Assembly (NCBI GenBank): GCA_035610835.1
Contig: CM069447.1
Coordinates: 24,830,161 to 24,894,160, forward strand
DNA length: 64,000 bases
Source of the DNA: Ophiura sarsii
Taxonomy: Eukaryota; Echinodermata; Ophiuroidea; Amphilepidida; Ophiuridae
Reading direction: 5' to 3'
Shown here: positions 37,517 through 48,864 of the stretch, piece by piece
How the letters are laid out: each line of letters begins with the position of its first letter
Position numbering within the stretch: position 1 is the first letter of the stretch
Program-made: the position numbers and the translations under genes
Notes under the pieces: generated by a model
Seen by the model: only the letters and a program-made list of their open reading frames with translations
Told to the model about the DNA's origin: nothing
The model's database searches: none

Positions 37517-39356
37517 TTTGGGAAAAAAGCACCATAGCCCTTTTGCAACAAAGCTCTTCATTTCTTAAAACTTGGGATTCCAGAAACGATGCCATAATTT
37601 TTATTATCGTCTATATGTTAAAATAAAAAGAGGATCCAGTGTGTGTTGACAATTTGGGATTTCAAGGAGAAGGCTGTCTTCTTATCTTGATCTTGGTTGA
37701 CTACTGTGCACGGAAGGGCTCTAATCTTTCCAGATACTTGATATCTAGGAGAAATGCCAGAACAAACACCTTTGTGATTAAGGAAAGGCATAAACTTTAA
37801 TGTATTTTTATTGGTGACTAAAAAGCGTTCATCATAATCAATCTGTAATCTATAATGTAATATTGACACTTACCCATACAATGGTCTATGAGTGACAAGC
37901 AAATATGGCGAAGTTAAAAACTCTTGTTTTATTATCTCATTTAAAAAAGATGACATTTTTATAGCACATTGGCAATATAACAAATAATCATCAAGTGCAC
38001 GTTATTTTTAAAGTAAAGTTACACATAACAATGTGGAGTAATAACTTTTCTATTATCATCTAATTTGTTAAAACCCAGTTTGATTAACTCTTGTTGCTAT
38101 AACTGGGTTGAACCCAGTTTCATTATCTTGACTGTATTGGCAATATAACATAACAACACCAAGTGCACGTTATTTCTTTAAAGTAAAGTTTACATTGGGT
38201 TGGATTTTTCAGACATGTCCTTTACATTGAAAAAAGAAAGAAAAAGAAATACACACTTATCACCAATCACAATTATCGACTTGTATTAAACCATCATGCT
38301 TGCTAATATATAAAGCATCAAGTGCACGGTATTTTACAGACACCACAATCCCTCATTTTGATTATATACATGATACATCACATCTAAACATTTTCCCATA
38401 CAGAAACATGACATGGTTAACATTTGCAATGAGATTTCATAATGGAACAGCAGCATTATGACCATGGTCTTTTTAAAGAAGTTCTTGTTTGCCACTTGTT
38501 TTTTTAAAGGCAGTGCTTGTTTGGTCCATTTATGTTTGGTCCATTTAATGTGCAACTTTTGAGCGTGGGATCGGTTGGAATATCAATTAGTAGTATATTA
38601 ACTATGTTTTAAGCAAGGTTTCATGTAAGGCCACTCGGTGGACCACAAGAATCATTATCCAGAGGGATATAGGGCGACACCCTATGGTACTAATGCTATA
38701 ACGTCAATCCTTTTGTCTCAAAATACGCCCAATTTCAATAATAATAATAATTGATGGGCGCAATATTTCGTTCGTCATTATCGATGTTTGGGCGCGAAAA
38801 GGTTCATAACAGTAGCGCTATAATTATTGCGTCATCGATTATTCGGTCTAATGATTGAACTTGAGTCTTGAAAATTCACTTGGAAATCACGTTGTGGTAG
38901 TTTGTAAAGTCATGGTAAAGTGCAGGGATTGTACTTAGATATGTTGGTTTGTTTGTTGGAAAGATCGCGTGATTGCAAATGATAGTGAAAGGGTTTTTCT
39001 CCATCAAACAGGTATGTAGGGAGCGGGGATTGAGCTAGGTTACATGGACAGGCGCCGATCGAGGTGGGGCGGAGGGGGCGTTCGCCCCTGAGAATAGCTA
39101 GGTTACATGGACAGGCGCGGATCGAGGTGGGGCGGATACCATGTCTCAGGTTCGCCCCCCCCCCCCAGTAAAAAAAACCTAACGAATAAAATCAACAACA
39201 ACAAAAGAAGGAAAAGAGCCGGGGGGGGGGGGGGGGGGGGGGGGGATACTCAGATTTGGTTTGGTCGGGGGTGTGCCGCTGGTGATTCAAAACCCCTACC
39301 CATTTCTAAGGGTGATTGAGGGGAGAAGTTTGTTAACATATAATTTAGAATGAATA

Positions 39357-39600
39357 TACAGTACAGCTCGAAATATAATGGACACTGTCATTGCAATGAC
39401 ATTGCACTGACATTGCAATGATATTGCACTGACATTGCAATGATATTGCACTGACATTGCAATGACATTGCAATGACTGCAATGATGCCTTGAGATGTAA
39501 CCCGATTAGTGCAGTCATTGCAATGTCATTGCACTGACATTGCAATGACATTGCAATGAAGTGCGTTGATATTGTCCATTCTATTTCGAGCTGTACTGTA
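39357..39600. mobile_element. TA-flanked MITE filled with a CATTGCAATG minisatellite
   Basis: The ends TACAGTACAGCTCGAAATA and TATTTCGAGCTGTACTGTA are inverse. The interior is made of CATTGCAATGACATTGCACT-type repeats, themselves near-palindromic. A minus-strand frame with S-L-Q-C-Q-C-N repeats is a by-product. Confidence 0.82.
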
Positions 39601-39840
39601 GTTTCCAAGGTGTTTTTTAAACAGTATTATGGTTTTTATTCCGTGAGGGCGCTATTGTAGTCTACCCAGGGTTGGTCGACTTAGGGTTGGTCTACCCCGG
39701 GTGGAAAGTCATGTGGGTATTTCCATCGCTGTATATATCTGTTTCACATTTGTAATGCCTAATTGTATTGCTGACTTGCCGTATATAATCGTATACCAGT
39801 ATATATCTTCCAAAAATATTTCAACAGGCACAAACAAATA

Positions 39841-40700
39841 AGGGACCGTTCATTATTTATGCTGGAGGGGGGGGGGGGGGGGTAAAATATAAGGGGGGTC
39901 ATGTAACTTTCATATGTTGAAATAGGGGGGGTCTATGTAACTTTTAATTCTTAAACAGGGGGGTTGTGTAACTTTTATTATGATGGTGGTGATTGAGGTT
40001 ATTTTAGAGGCTATTTTGGAGTGTAAATGCCAATTTTTTCTGCGCTTCGCGCACATTTTCTTACGACCTATCAACTTCAAAACATGTAGGCTACTTATGA
40101 CGAGACGACTTTCGGACAGCGAAACTTTTTGTGCACGCCCTGCTCGGACGATCTGTTAAAACACTTATATGATCACCAACGGTTGAAAATCCAACATTAA
40201 TATGATTAAAAACGATAATTTCTTGCATGCTTTTCACCTCGTCTTACTCTCAGCTCTGCACCAAAGCTCACAAAAGTAGAATGTTTCATACGTTTTTGTC
40301 AGGATGTTTTAACTTTTTTCGGGTTATAATGACTCAAAACCACCCAAAATGTATAAATATTGACAAATTGTTCGCCTCGCTAAGTTCGCAATGTAGTTAG
40401 TATAATTTCACAAGATCAAAAGATCATTAAATTATTGGCCGTTCAGAGAATCAGAGGGCACAAACAGAACTTACCAACAAATCCATGAACAAAAGAAAAA
40501 GACAGCCCCTAAATATGTGACAAGTTGATTTTTTTTGGTTTTTTTTTTTTTGGGGGGGGGGGGGAGTTGTGTAAAAAGCTACTGGTTAGTAGGGGGGGTC
40601 ATGTAATTTTCAGTTTCCACTGTAGGGGGGTTAGGTAATTTTGACACACGAATCTTGAATTTGGCCCCCCCCCCTCCACCATAAATAATGAACGGTCCCT
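39841..40700. mobile_element. AGGGACCGTTCATTATTTAT-type DNA element, 860 bp
   Basis: AGGGACCGTTCATTATTTAT and the inverse ATAAATAATGAACGGTCCCT are the ends. Just inside both are short repeats of GGGGGGTCATGTAA followed by TTT (39893, 39927, 39957 and 40594, 40624). Subterminal repeats like these are common transposase-binding sites. No transposase frame; non-autonomous. Confidence 0.8.
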
Positions 40701-41798
40701 AAGTTGACTTCAACATAAACAAACATTATAATAAACCAACCAACACGATCCAGTTAGGTTTTGTCCAAAATCATTTGAACATTCAAATCCACCAACCGAC
40801 AAACCCGAGAACCGCGAAAGCCGAGAACCGCTCTAGTTATAATTGCATTCACCATTAACCAATGATCTTATTATGTTGATAACGTAACCTGGTACGTAAA
40901 CAAACTTCAGTATTTATGGTAAAATATAACCTTTTTATTCATGAACGAGCCCCTCTCCGGCATCGTCTGAAAATGGAAATGGATTGATATATATTTATCG
41001 AATAATTGTTAAAGGTATTCAAACTGACCTGATATCGATTCGATCAAGTGTAGGGTGCGTGAAGGTACCATTTGCGATCATAGGGATGTCATCGAGTGTT
41101 TTTAAGGCGCGGCATATCCAAGAAATGATAAGTGGCGTAACTTTTGCGGGTTGTGTGAGGGGTTTCCTATTTCACAGGAATTCAGAATTTGTTATTCAGA
41201 GTAAATCTAGGCCCGAAGGGGACAATTGGAGTCATGTTTGTGTCAGATCGCCACGAAGGGACACGAAGAGATGTGCTGGAGGCTGCACCCTCAATTTTGA
41301 TGAAAACTGAGATGTGTACAATTGTATTACATGTATGCACTTACACCTGTAAGGATTAAGAAAAATCAGCCCTCTTTGTACAATACAACATCAATCAGAT
41401 ATTCTGATCTTACGGCTCAGATCAGAATTTCACACTATAAATAGGGAGCATAAACGGGTTTTCCGGTCCCGGTCTAGGCTGATACAGGGAGTTATATAGC
41501 AACATTTTCTTGCCAACTTTGGTGGTGGATTGACCTTACACTTGATAAAGAGTGGAATGTCACATGAGTGTTGGTGTGTTTCAAACCATTTTTATGTGCT
41601 CCCCAGATATAGCTCTATAAACAGTCATAATATAAATATGTTGGGTATAAGGCTGCATATGTGATTTCGTGGTAATAGCAAAAAATGACCAACACTGCTT
41701 TGTGTCCCTTTAAGCAAACTAAAACATGGAATTTGAGCGTTTAGAGGAGTACCTTTATATATGACGTGTCATTTTTCGTACAATTTCTATCCACTCAG
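40701..41798. other. Region just upstream of the first Ig exon; no exon supported
   Basis: A frame at 40984-41310 (108 codons) has no signal peptide, no domain and no clear splice sites, so it is not called. The region is part of the presumed first intron, or would hold the promoter if the gene starts nearer. Confidence 0.45.
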
Positions 41799-42116
41799 AT
41801 GTGAACGGCGCACTGGATTTCACTTGTTTAGTGAGCAAACCCAGGATAGATATTACGGGACACGATGGTTTGTATATTGGTGAATATAAGAGTGGCGATG
41901 ACGCTGATGCCAGTATCTCATTTGGACGTGTAACATACACAGGAACAGGAAGAGGGTTACCACGCTCTTCATATCTGTGGGATCACCCCTATGCGTCAGC
42001 CAAACGACTATATATGCCGAGTTCGGATGGAGTACATCGAATTGGTGCATTTTACTGTGAAGCTCACAAAGACGGCATTAGGGGAAATATTCCAGCAATA
42101 ATATTGGCTTCCAATA
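41799..42116 (+). CDS. Tie-like receptor exon: Ig-like domain 1, module A
   Basis: The acceptor CCACTCAG lies just upstream and the donor GTAAGG follows at 42117. The exon is 318 nt, phase 1 to phase 1, and open throughout. It starts DVNGALDFTCLVSK, and its second conserved cysteine lies in RIGAFYCEAHKDG near the end. This matches the N-terminal Ig of Tie2, where the second cysteine sits in a similar G-A-Y-F-C-E motif. A KSGDDADASISFGR stretch aligns with KSGADTDIEVTFGR in the module B copy at 50370. The exon lies 378 bp upstream of the Ig2 exon. The domain is expected to be extracellular and to form part of the ligand-binding head. Confidence 0.83.
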
Positions 42117-42494
42117 GTAAGGCATATGAACACTTAAATTGTAGCTAGACTTTTAAATATGTTATACCGTAACTTATTGTGTACATGGCCAGGCCAGGGA
42201 TTCGTACTTGCTGGAGTTATCATGATCACTGATTGTTTAATACATTTTGTCCTTTGATGTTTTTATACATTTTGTTCTTTGATGTTGTATTTGTATTTTG
42301 TATTTGTATTTGTGTTGTATTTGTTCATTATACCCCACCCCGTTTTTATTTGGGACCCTATTGTGTACTTTTGGGTTTTTTAAAGCCTACAAAAGCATGC
42401 TGGCTATTATATAAATGGACATAATGACCAACAATAAATCAAGTGAACACATTTGCTGTTATTTTGTTACCAATTCTGTGTTTTACCTACCAAG

Positions 42495-42740
42495 GTGTTA
42501 TAACGCCTGACAGAATTTCACAAACCGTTAACGTAGGAGATTCCGTAACAGTGTATGTTACATCTACACTCACGGATCTCAGGTGGAGGCATAATGGCAG
42601 TGACGTCATAGAAAATTGGAATGGCCGAAAGCGTGTACAGATTACTAATGTTGAAGTTAAGGACGGAGGCATATATGAATGTTATGAAAGAGATCAACGC
42701 GAACACGGACAACATGCTATATTGCAACTTATAGTCAGAG
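42495..42740 (+). CDS. Tie-like receptor exon: Ig-like domain 2, module A
   Basis: The acceptor is CTACCAAG and the donor GTTTGT is at 42741. The exon is 246 nt, phase 1 to 1, exactly the length of its module B counterpart (51022-51267). It reads VITPDRISQTVNVGDSV, then LRWRHNGSD with the core tryptophan and a possible N-glycosylation site, then DGGIYECYERD with the Ig Tyr-x-Cys motif, and ends LQLIVRG. The ending resembles the LIVR end of Tie2 Ig2, which leads straight into EGF1. The open frame runs on past the donor to about 42985, but that tail is pyrimidine-rich, low in complexity and not Ig-like, so the exon is ended at the donor. Confidence 0.83.
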
Positions 42741-43481
42741 GTTTGTTATCTTACTCACTTTCTCTCCAAGTTATATCTTTTAGACTACGTTCCTCCTTCT
42801 TATGCCCTCACCCCTCCACATCCATCTCCTCTATTTATCTTTCTTCCCCGATTCTCTCCCCAACGCCTCCGCTACCCCTCTACACACCCCATCTCTCTTT
42901 TTCTATTTTTTTATTATTTAATATTGATAAATGTATAGATAGTATTTTTAGAGTGACATTGAGAAACATAAACATTAACTCGTGATACTGTTACTGTTTA
43001 TAGCGTACTTTATTATTATATGTAGCATTCAACAGTTATTTTGTGTAAAAGCCATTTCGGCGTTTATATTAAACATGTTAAAGCAAGTTGTGTTTAATAC
43101 TACCAATGCATGTAAGAGTAGATTCAGCATTTATTTCAAAATATACTGCATCAACATTTATTATAAGACAGAAAGACCTTTTAAATTACATAATTTACAT
43201 CTCAAGAAAACACACGTTCCCTGATGTTCACAATCTTATATACAGGACAATAGGCCTTTTATACCACTCCCCCAGGGATGAATTGTAACACAAGTAGTCG
43301 CTTAAGTCTCAGCTAATTAACACGCAGTTAACAACAGATTATTCCTTCTGTTTTGCCCAGAATTAGTAATTAATATACGTGAGCACTAAAGTGGAATTAC
43401 TAGTGATGACATTTTCCTGGTTCCAAACAGTTCAGTATATAAGAGCGTGTTCATCTCGGAGCAAGTTGTTGCTTCTTGTGC

Positions 43482-43536
43482 TTCTTCTTCTTCTTCTTCT
43501 TCTTCTTCTTCTTCTTCTTCTTCTTCTTCTTCTTCT
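43482..43536 (+). repeat. (CTT)n microsatellite
   Basis: About 18 uninterrupted CTT units after GTTGCTTCTTGTG. A poly-Leu frame across it is not a gene. Confidence 0.95.
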
Positions 43537-43630
43537 AATTAGAGGTTCTGATAGAGCAAATAACAAAGTCTCAACGTTATATAGTCGGTTGTTTTATTGG
43601 CTGAACATGCTGAAAGTCTACGGACCAGGG

Positions 43631-43970
43631 ATAGCACTGGATCAAAAATGTGAGAGGTCCATGACATTTTTCAGGACCCCTTAGGACTTCAAAAAACAAA
43701 TTTAAGGGGTCCCCCAAGAAATTGAGGGGTCCTGAAGTGTGAGTATTTCAATTTTTTAAACTTTTTTACGGACGGTTTTAATGAATTTATATTGTGAGCA
43801 AAGGATGAATATGTAATTTACAGAATTTCTTAAGGTTTCCATTTCCATACATCGTCATATTTAAGGGGTCCCGCAAGTCTTTCCATTTGAAACCTGACGC
43901 GTCACTATAAGGAAGTGAGAGGTCTAGGACGCGCAGACGCGTCAGAATGCGACCCCTGCTACGGACCCGG
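43631..43970 (+). repeat. Dispersed repeat, copy 2 (AAGGGGTCC-rich)
   Basis: Counterpart of 17877-18465 in the same orientation. It lies in the Ig2-EGF1 intron of module A, just after a CTT microsatellite. Confidence 0.75.
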
Positions 43971-44156
43971 CGCATGCAAAATTAAAAATATCTGAGAATC
44001 AACATCATCTATAGCTTCTGAGTTTTAATATAGGGTGCTCATAATGTTTTTTGTTAATGTTTTGTTCGGGCCTCTTAGCTTTCTGAATCACAACTGCCAC
44101 TTCAACGAGATACGGTGCTTTACAATAAATTATCAACATCAATCAATGCTATCATT

Positions 44157-44568
44157 TTAAAGGGACATTAAGTGGTGTTGAAAATGTTAAATGTTTAAAA
44201 ATGTACTTCAGAATTCAAGATGAACATTAACAATTGCCATTATTGTTATTTCTACTAACAAAAACGCAGCAAAACTTGATTAAAACAATATCATCGCTAT
44301 TTATTGAAAAACGCCCTCTATGCAAATATGGTTCGCGTTATGTATCACGCGTACTGCAGGGGGGGGGGGGTACTGTCGGACGTAAAATGCTCGTCGCGGC
44401 TGTACGAACATTTTTGAATCGACGTTTTCTTGTACAACGAGGGCTGACTTTTCTTAATCCTTATAGGTGTAAGTTCATACATGTAATACAATTATAAAAA
44501 TATACTAATCCCAGTTGTTATCATAATTGAGGGCGCAGTTTCCAACACATCTCTTAGTGTCCCTTTAA
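44157..44568. mobile_element. TTAA-AGGG type MITE, 412 bp
   Basis: The left end TTAAAGGGACATTAAGTGGT and the right end CTCTTAGTGTCCCTTTAA are inverse, with TTAA at both ends. The style is the same as 30041-30426 but the interior differs. It lies in the Ig2-EGF1 intron of module A and contains a short G run. Confidence 0.75.
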
Positions 44569-44885
44569 TTGCATAAAATACGGTAGTCTCTGGAGTAGTC
44601 AAATGTGCAAGGGTCCCTTGCACCTTTGACTACCCCCGAGAAGGGAAAGATATTTCACAGAGATAAATATTTGAGAACATCGTTCTTGACCTGCATTTGT
44701 ACAGTAATATATGCTTCGGTTAACCTAGACGAGAAACAATGTTAATTAAAGTTAAAACAAGAGATTGTATATAATTTAGCTAGTATTATACTTTATCATT
44801 GTCAAGCGTTTACTATATCATGTATGTTGTATAATAGGTCTTTTATCCCGAATACGTTTTTGTTCAATAATTATTTTCTATTTAG

Positions 44886-45020
44886 CATGTAGATCGAGCC
44901 GATGGGGTTTACCTGACTGCATTGATGTATGTCCTGTATGCTTCAATGGCGGCATTTGTGATGAACGGTCCGGTGTCTGTGTATGTGCACCTGGGTTTAG
45001 TGGACACAACTGTAGAACAG
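44886..45020 (+). CDS. Tie-like receptor exon: EGF-like domain 1, module A
   Basis: The acceptor TATTTAG precedes 44886 and the donor GTGAGA follows 45020. The exon is 135 nt, phase 1 to 1. It encodes ACRSSRWGLPDCIDVCPVC, then FNGGICDERSGVCVCAPGF and SGHNCRTG, a full set of EGF cysteines with the GF-G-C ending. Tie2 EGF1 has the same layout: W-G-P near the start, N-G-C in the middle and a C-PPGF-G end. The domain should be extracellular and structural, next to the Ig head. It is in frame with both neighbours and equal in length to the module B copy at 51636-51770. Confidence 0.85.
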
Positions 45021-45432
45021 GTGAGATGAAAGTTTCGCATTTAATTTGACAACCCACAACTAATTATATCCACAAAGCCTTTTGAAGAGTGGCTGACACA
45101 GTTCGAGAGGGCGTAGATCAACTTGGGTAGAACATCAGACGATGGTGGCCATGCGATTTCAGTAGTGGCAATACCCGTGTATCGTAAGAACACAATTAAC
45201 ATGATTAACGGCAACACTAGGTTGGACGATTTCTTCCCGCCACTTTTCTTGAAAAGCCCTAAATATCTTCTTAGCCCATTGCAATTTTATTTCAAGTAAG
45301 CATAGTCTTAGAAAAGCATTGCATTTGTATAATACAAATCAAAATTCCACTACATACTATTTGTATACGAATTTGGTTTCGATTCCCTCGACTGACGCCT
45401 TGAAATTAGATTGAAGAAAGTATATAAAACCC

Positions 45433-45870
45433 TTTAATGCATTTCCACGAATGATAGTCAAGGGTGCGGGGTGCATGCCCCCCCCCCCCCCCCCCCCCCC
45501 ACCCCCCTTGGACACGTCACTGTTCACGCGATGTCTATCTGTCAATCTCTGTAGGTTAAGGAGTGCCCTTCAAGCGTTCGGATTATATCAGCCAGCACCA
45601 TGCACCCCCTCCCTTTGGGCACGTCACTGATATCCCAAGGGGGGTGCAACTAGGCCTTTTATCTACCGATTGACTTCACACCATTTGCTCGATTATCTGT
45701 TCGTGAAACAAACGGACTGTTAAAATGATATTCATGGACATAATGCGCGTTTAGCACGCAAACATTTGCTATTCCCCCCCCCCCCCCCTTCCTGGACACG
45801 CCACTGCTCATGCAAGGTCTGTCTCTCTAGGTTACAAGATGTCTAAGGGGTGCCCCTACATTTTGTTTGG
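45433..45870. repeat. Duplicated C-rich repeat units
   Basis: CCCTTGGACACGTCACTGTTCA, CTTTGGGCACGTCACTGA and CTTCCTGGACACGCCACTGC mark three related units. Two of them (45478, 45775) start with C runs, and they share GTAGGTTA(A/C)-GAGTGCCC/GGGTGCCC further on. Intronic, non-coding. Confidence 0.6.
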
Positions 45871-46406
45871 ATTATTTCATTTGAAAGTTCTGCCCCATGC
45901 GACTCGTTACACACCGCGGGACCAACCGAGACAAAGTGGTTAGGACATACACAATCCATTGCCCGGCTATGTTGAGACCTGTGCCGGAACGTACAAAGTG
46001 GGGAGCGGTAGTACACTTTTGTATGGAGCAAAAAACAACAACAACAAACTCCCCTTTATCATGAAATAGTATCATCAGGAATCCAACAGAACAGTATTAA
46101 CGAAAAATTCCAAGAAGGAAACTACCTGATTTTTCCATACAGGGTTTCAACAACATATCTCTTGTCTTCCTCAGTGGATTGTGTTTGATCCAGAGCTAGT
46201 GTTTCTAGTCTGTTTCTTGACGACGTCATCAGATGTTGATGATGACGTACTCTGAATCACTGAGTCGTAAAGATGACTGAGTTGGTAATTAAGCCCTCGT
46301 CGCCATTCATAAGGTGCTTTTGTTGGTTTGTGCCGCCTCTCCTCCTGATCCAAATATATTCGCGAATTCATCTGGTGTTTCTTGTTTCGTCTCTGGCTAT
46401 TATCTT

Positions 46407-46411
<5 letters not shown>

Positions 46412-46464
<53 letters not shown>
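46412..46464 (+). repeat. 53-nt poly(C) tract
   Basis: An uninterrupted C run, the longest in the window, placed inside the Penelope-like fragment's coding sequence. On the minus strand it would insert a polyglycine stretch. Confidence 0.95.
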
Positions 46465-46934
46465 ATTTGATGACATTATTCTCTTTAACTGCATGTTCCG
46501 CTACCGAGAATTTTAACTCTGCACTTTCGGATTCCGTTCTCGCGGACCGAGTGTATTTGTAAGTGCTCGTTTTAGCAGTTTCAATTGTATGTTCTTTCTT
46601 TCTCGTGCCGAAATTTCTACCCGTTTCACCAATGTAAGTCTTTTTGCAATTGGAACAGGAGATTTCGTACACCACAACCGCCTTATCATCGCTGTCAAGT
46701 TTGTCCTTGGGGTGTACAAGGATTTTCTTAAGGCTAGTATGAGGTTTGACTGCCGTACTGATATTGTGTTTCCTCAGTATGCGCTGAACCGGTTCAGCGA
46801 CACCTTGAATCTATCATATGGGAGGGTGACAAAAGTGACCGATTTTTTGTCTGTGTCAGTCGTCTTTTTGTTGAATTTAGGTTTCGCTTTTGGTTTGGAC
46901 ATTTGTTACTAAACTTGTTAAAGGACCACTCCGG

Positions 46935-47065
46935 GTAGCGATGTTCGTTACCGTAAACAACATTTGATACCTTGATGGAGTAAAGCGCATAGCACATGTA
47001 CATTGTACATCAATACATTTTTACAGTAAGTGTGTACGGTTAATAAATTCGCCTCCGGGTAGCCA
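46935..47065 (-). repeat. Short dispersed foldback repeat, copy 2, inside a Penelope-like element
   Basis: Shared with copy 1 are CCGTAAACAACATTTGATAC and GGTTAATAAATTCGC, with CGGGTAGC on both sides. It splits the RT end and the GIY-YIG part of the Penelope-like fragment and is therefore younger than that fragment. Confidence 0.7.
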
Positions 47066-48249
47066 CACGTTTTAAGCGCTGTATTTGACAGTCTCTTTTT
47101 CAACTACTTTGTCCGCTGCTTCAGTCCCAACTTTTTCATTCCGGTCTAATAATGTCCTTATAATACCGAGTTTGTGAGCTGATTGAAAGTTCAAATACTG
47201 GTTGGTGTAGGTCGGTTTCCGGTATATTAATAACTTTACGCTGCCGTCCGGTTTTCTGACAATACGGGTGTCTAAGCAAGGCATTTTACCGTCTTGTTCG
47301 CATTCATAGGTAAACTTTAGACTGCAAGTGAACTTAAATACAAGATCATCTCAAATCTTCCAATTGTGTGTAGGCTTATTGACGTGAATTTCTTGTCCAC
47401 TTAGTTGCTTGTCAGCCCACAATTCCGCCAATGCCTGTATCTCTTCTCCAACCGCCAGTTTTGAATGAATTTATAAACTTTGGATAATTTCGGAAATAAT
47501 ATGATGTTTACGTTTTAAAAAAAAAAACCGATTTAATAATTCAGCAAGCGGAGCATTTGACACAGAGGTCGAAAGATCGTGACTCATGATTAAACAGTTA
47601 CGCATTTTCTAGTCGATTAGGCAATTTGAAACTACATCCAACACGTAGCATCAGCTGCATGTATTGAGGTGGTCTCGGTGCTACATCCTGGATGAAGTAT
47701 CGAGACCACTTATTTAGCGTTTTACATTATGCTCTGAAATGGACTTCCGATGTAGGATCGAGTCCACGTCCTCGTACTAAACAGGCACATTAAATGCAAA
47801 CGCGCCCTATGTCGTGAATGTGTATGTGTGTAAGAATCATATTCTTACTTGGGGTTCGTGGACGCGTTACACACAACAGAGGTTACTTTTCGATGATACT
47901 ATGTTTATTAGAATACTACAGAAGAACTTTATTTGGAGACTATAGTGGCGTGGAGATTAGAGACAGTAAAACTAACGCTCACTCTATCGAAATTTGGGTC
48001 TTTATTGGGCCTATCGGGTGCCGCCCTCTTAGGATGGAACCGCCTCTTTTTCTAGAACCATACGCCTAGGGGTATCAGATAGGCCTAAGGCCATCCCCCT
48101 GGTATAGCCATGAGTATTGATTGGTTGGTTCCATCCTCAAGAGGTAACACCTGAGCGGCCCTCAACGACCCACATCTCGACAGGGTGATCCAAAGGTAAT
48201 ATGACCAGGCATCTTCGATGACCTTCTTACATGTGTTCATTTTAAACAG

Positions 48250-48402
48250 TCCATGGGAGCAACAGATTTGGTCAAGATGGTCAGGTTGTGTGTTCACGAA
48301 ACGATCCTCACAGTACAGCATGCCGAGGGTTTCTATTCTGTCTTCTACATCCATATGGATGCTCATGCGCAGCCGGGTTTCATGGGATAGATTGTGATCA
48401 AG
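48250..48402 (+). CDS. Tie-like receptor exon: EGF-like domain 2, module A
   Basis: The acceptor TTTAAACAG ends at 48249 and the donor GTAAAT starts at 48403. The exon is 153 nt, phase 1 to 1. It reads HGSNRFGQDGQVVCSRNDPH, then ACRGFLFCLLHPYGCSC and AAGFHGIDCDQ. The FCL-x-x-PYGCSC motif is the hallmark of Tie EGF2, an unusual EGF with an extra loop. It is 9 nt shorter than the module B copy (52227-52388) because the TCSLLNGNDP segment is shortened to VCSRNDP. The large upstream intron (45021-48249) is swollen by a Penelope-like element. The exon is intact and spliceable. Confidence 0.83.
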
Positions 48403-48864
48403 GTAAATATTCATGAAACTAACAAGTGAAAAAAAACGAAACAATAAACAACCGACCGATACAAGACATAAATGTTTGTATCTTTTCACAATAGTTGTTC
48501 AACATGAGCCCAGTCATTACCTTCCTAATCAATGCCAATAGCTTACCTCAAGTCGCTCCTCCATTGTCTCCAGTTATTAAAAGCTTTCGTATCTAGTGTC
48601 AAAATTACTTTTCATTGTCTTAAAAATCATTGACGTTAAAAAACCATATTTCCGCGCTCTGTATGATGCACGTATTTTGCCGTTAATTGTATTCTTTTGC
48701 AGGTTTTTATTTATTTAGTGACATAATTTAATGAACTCTATATTTATACGAGTCGGAGAACGATTACTGATTTGCAATGCCGACATTGAAACTCGGAAGA
48801 CCTTCAATTTCGCCCTCTCTAACCAAGGGTTGATATATTATGCCTTATATAAATATAAACAATA

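Larger units (their letters stand above)
46171..47345 (-). mobile_element. Penelope-like element fragment 1 (RT C-terminus plus GIY-YIG endonuclease)
   Basis: The minus strand reads SLKFTYECEQDGKMPCLDTR, then VRKPDGSVKLLIYRKPTYTN and QYLNFQSAHKLGIIRTLLDR, the end of a Penelope-type RT. After an interruption it continues VSEPVQRILRKHNISTAVKP, then VVYEISCSNCKKTYIGETGR and NFGTRKKEHTIE. This is the linker and GIY-YIG nuclease (YIG motif, R and H conserved) that Penelope elements carry for target cleavage. A ~130-bp dispersed repeat (46935-47065) and a 53-nt C run (46412-46464) break it. The end (GLNYQLSHLYDSVIQS) is present. It is inactive and lies antisense in the EGF1-EGF2 intron. Confidence 0.83.

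Noticed and set aside
39345..39608. 87-codon frame with SLQCQCN repeats (minus strand)
   Set aside because: Translation of a palindromic minisatellite inside a MITE.
40984..41310. 108-codon frame upstream of the first Ig exon
   Set aside because: No signal peptide, no domain, and no splice signals joining it to 41799.
42741..42985. Extension of the Ig2 frame beyond the donor
   Set aside because: The sequence becomes pyrimidine-rich and low in complexity. The exon length of 246 nt to the donor equals that of the module B copy.
43379..43684. Poly-Leu frame
   Set aside because: Produced by the (CTT)n microsatellite; no other support.
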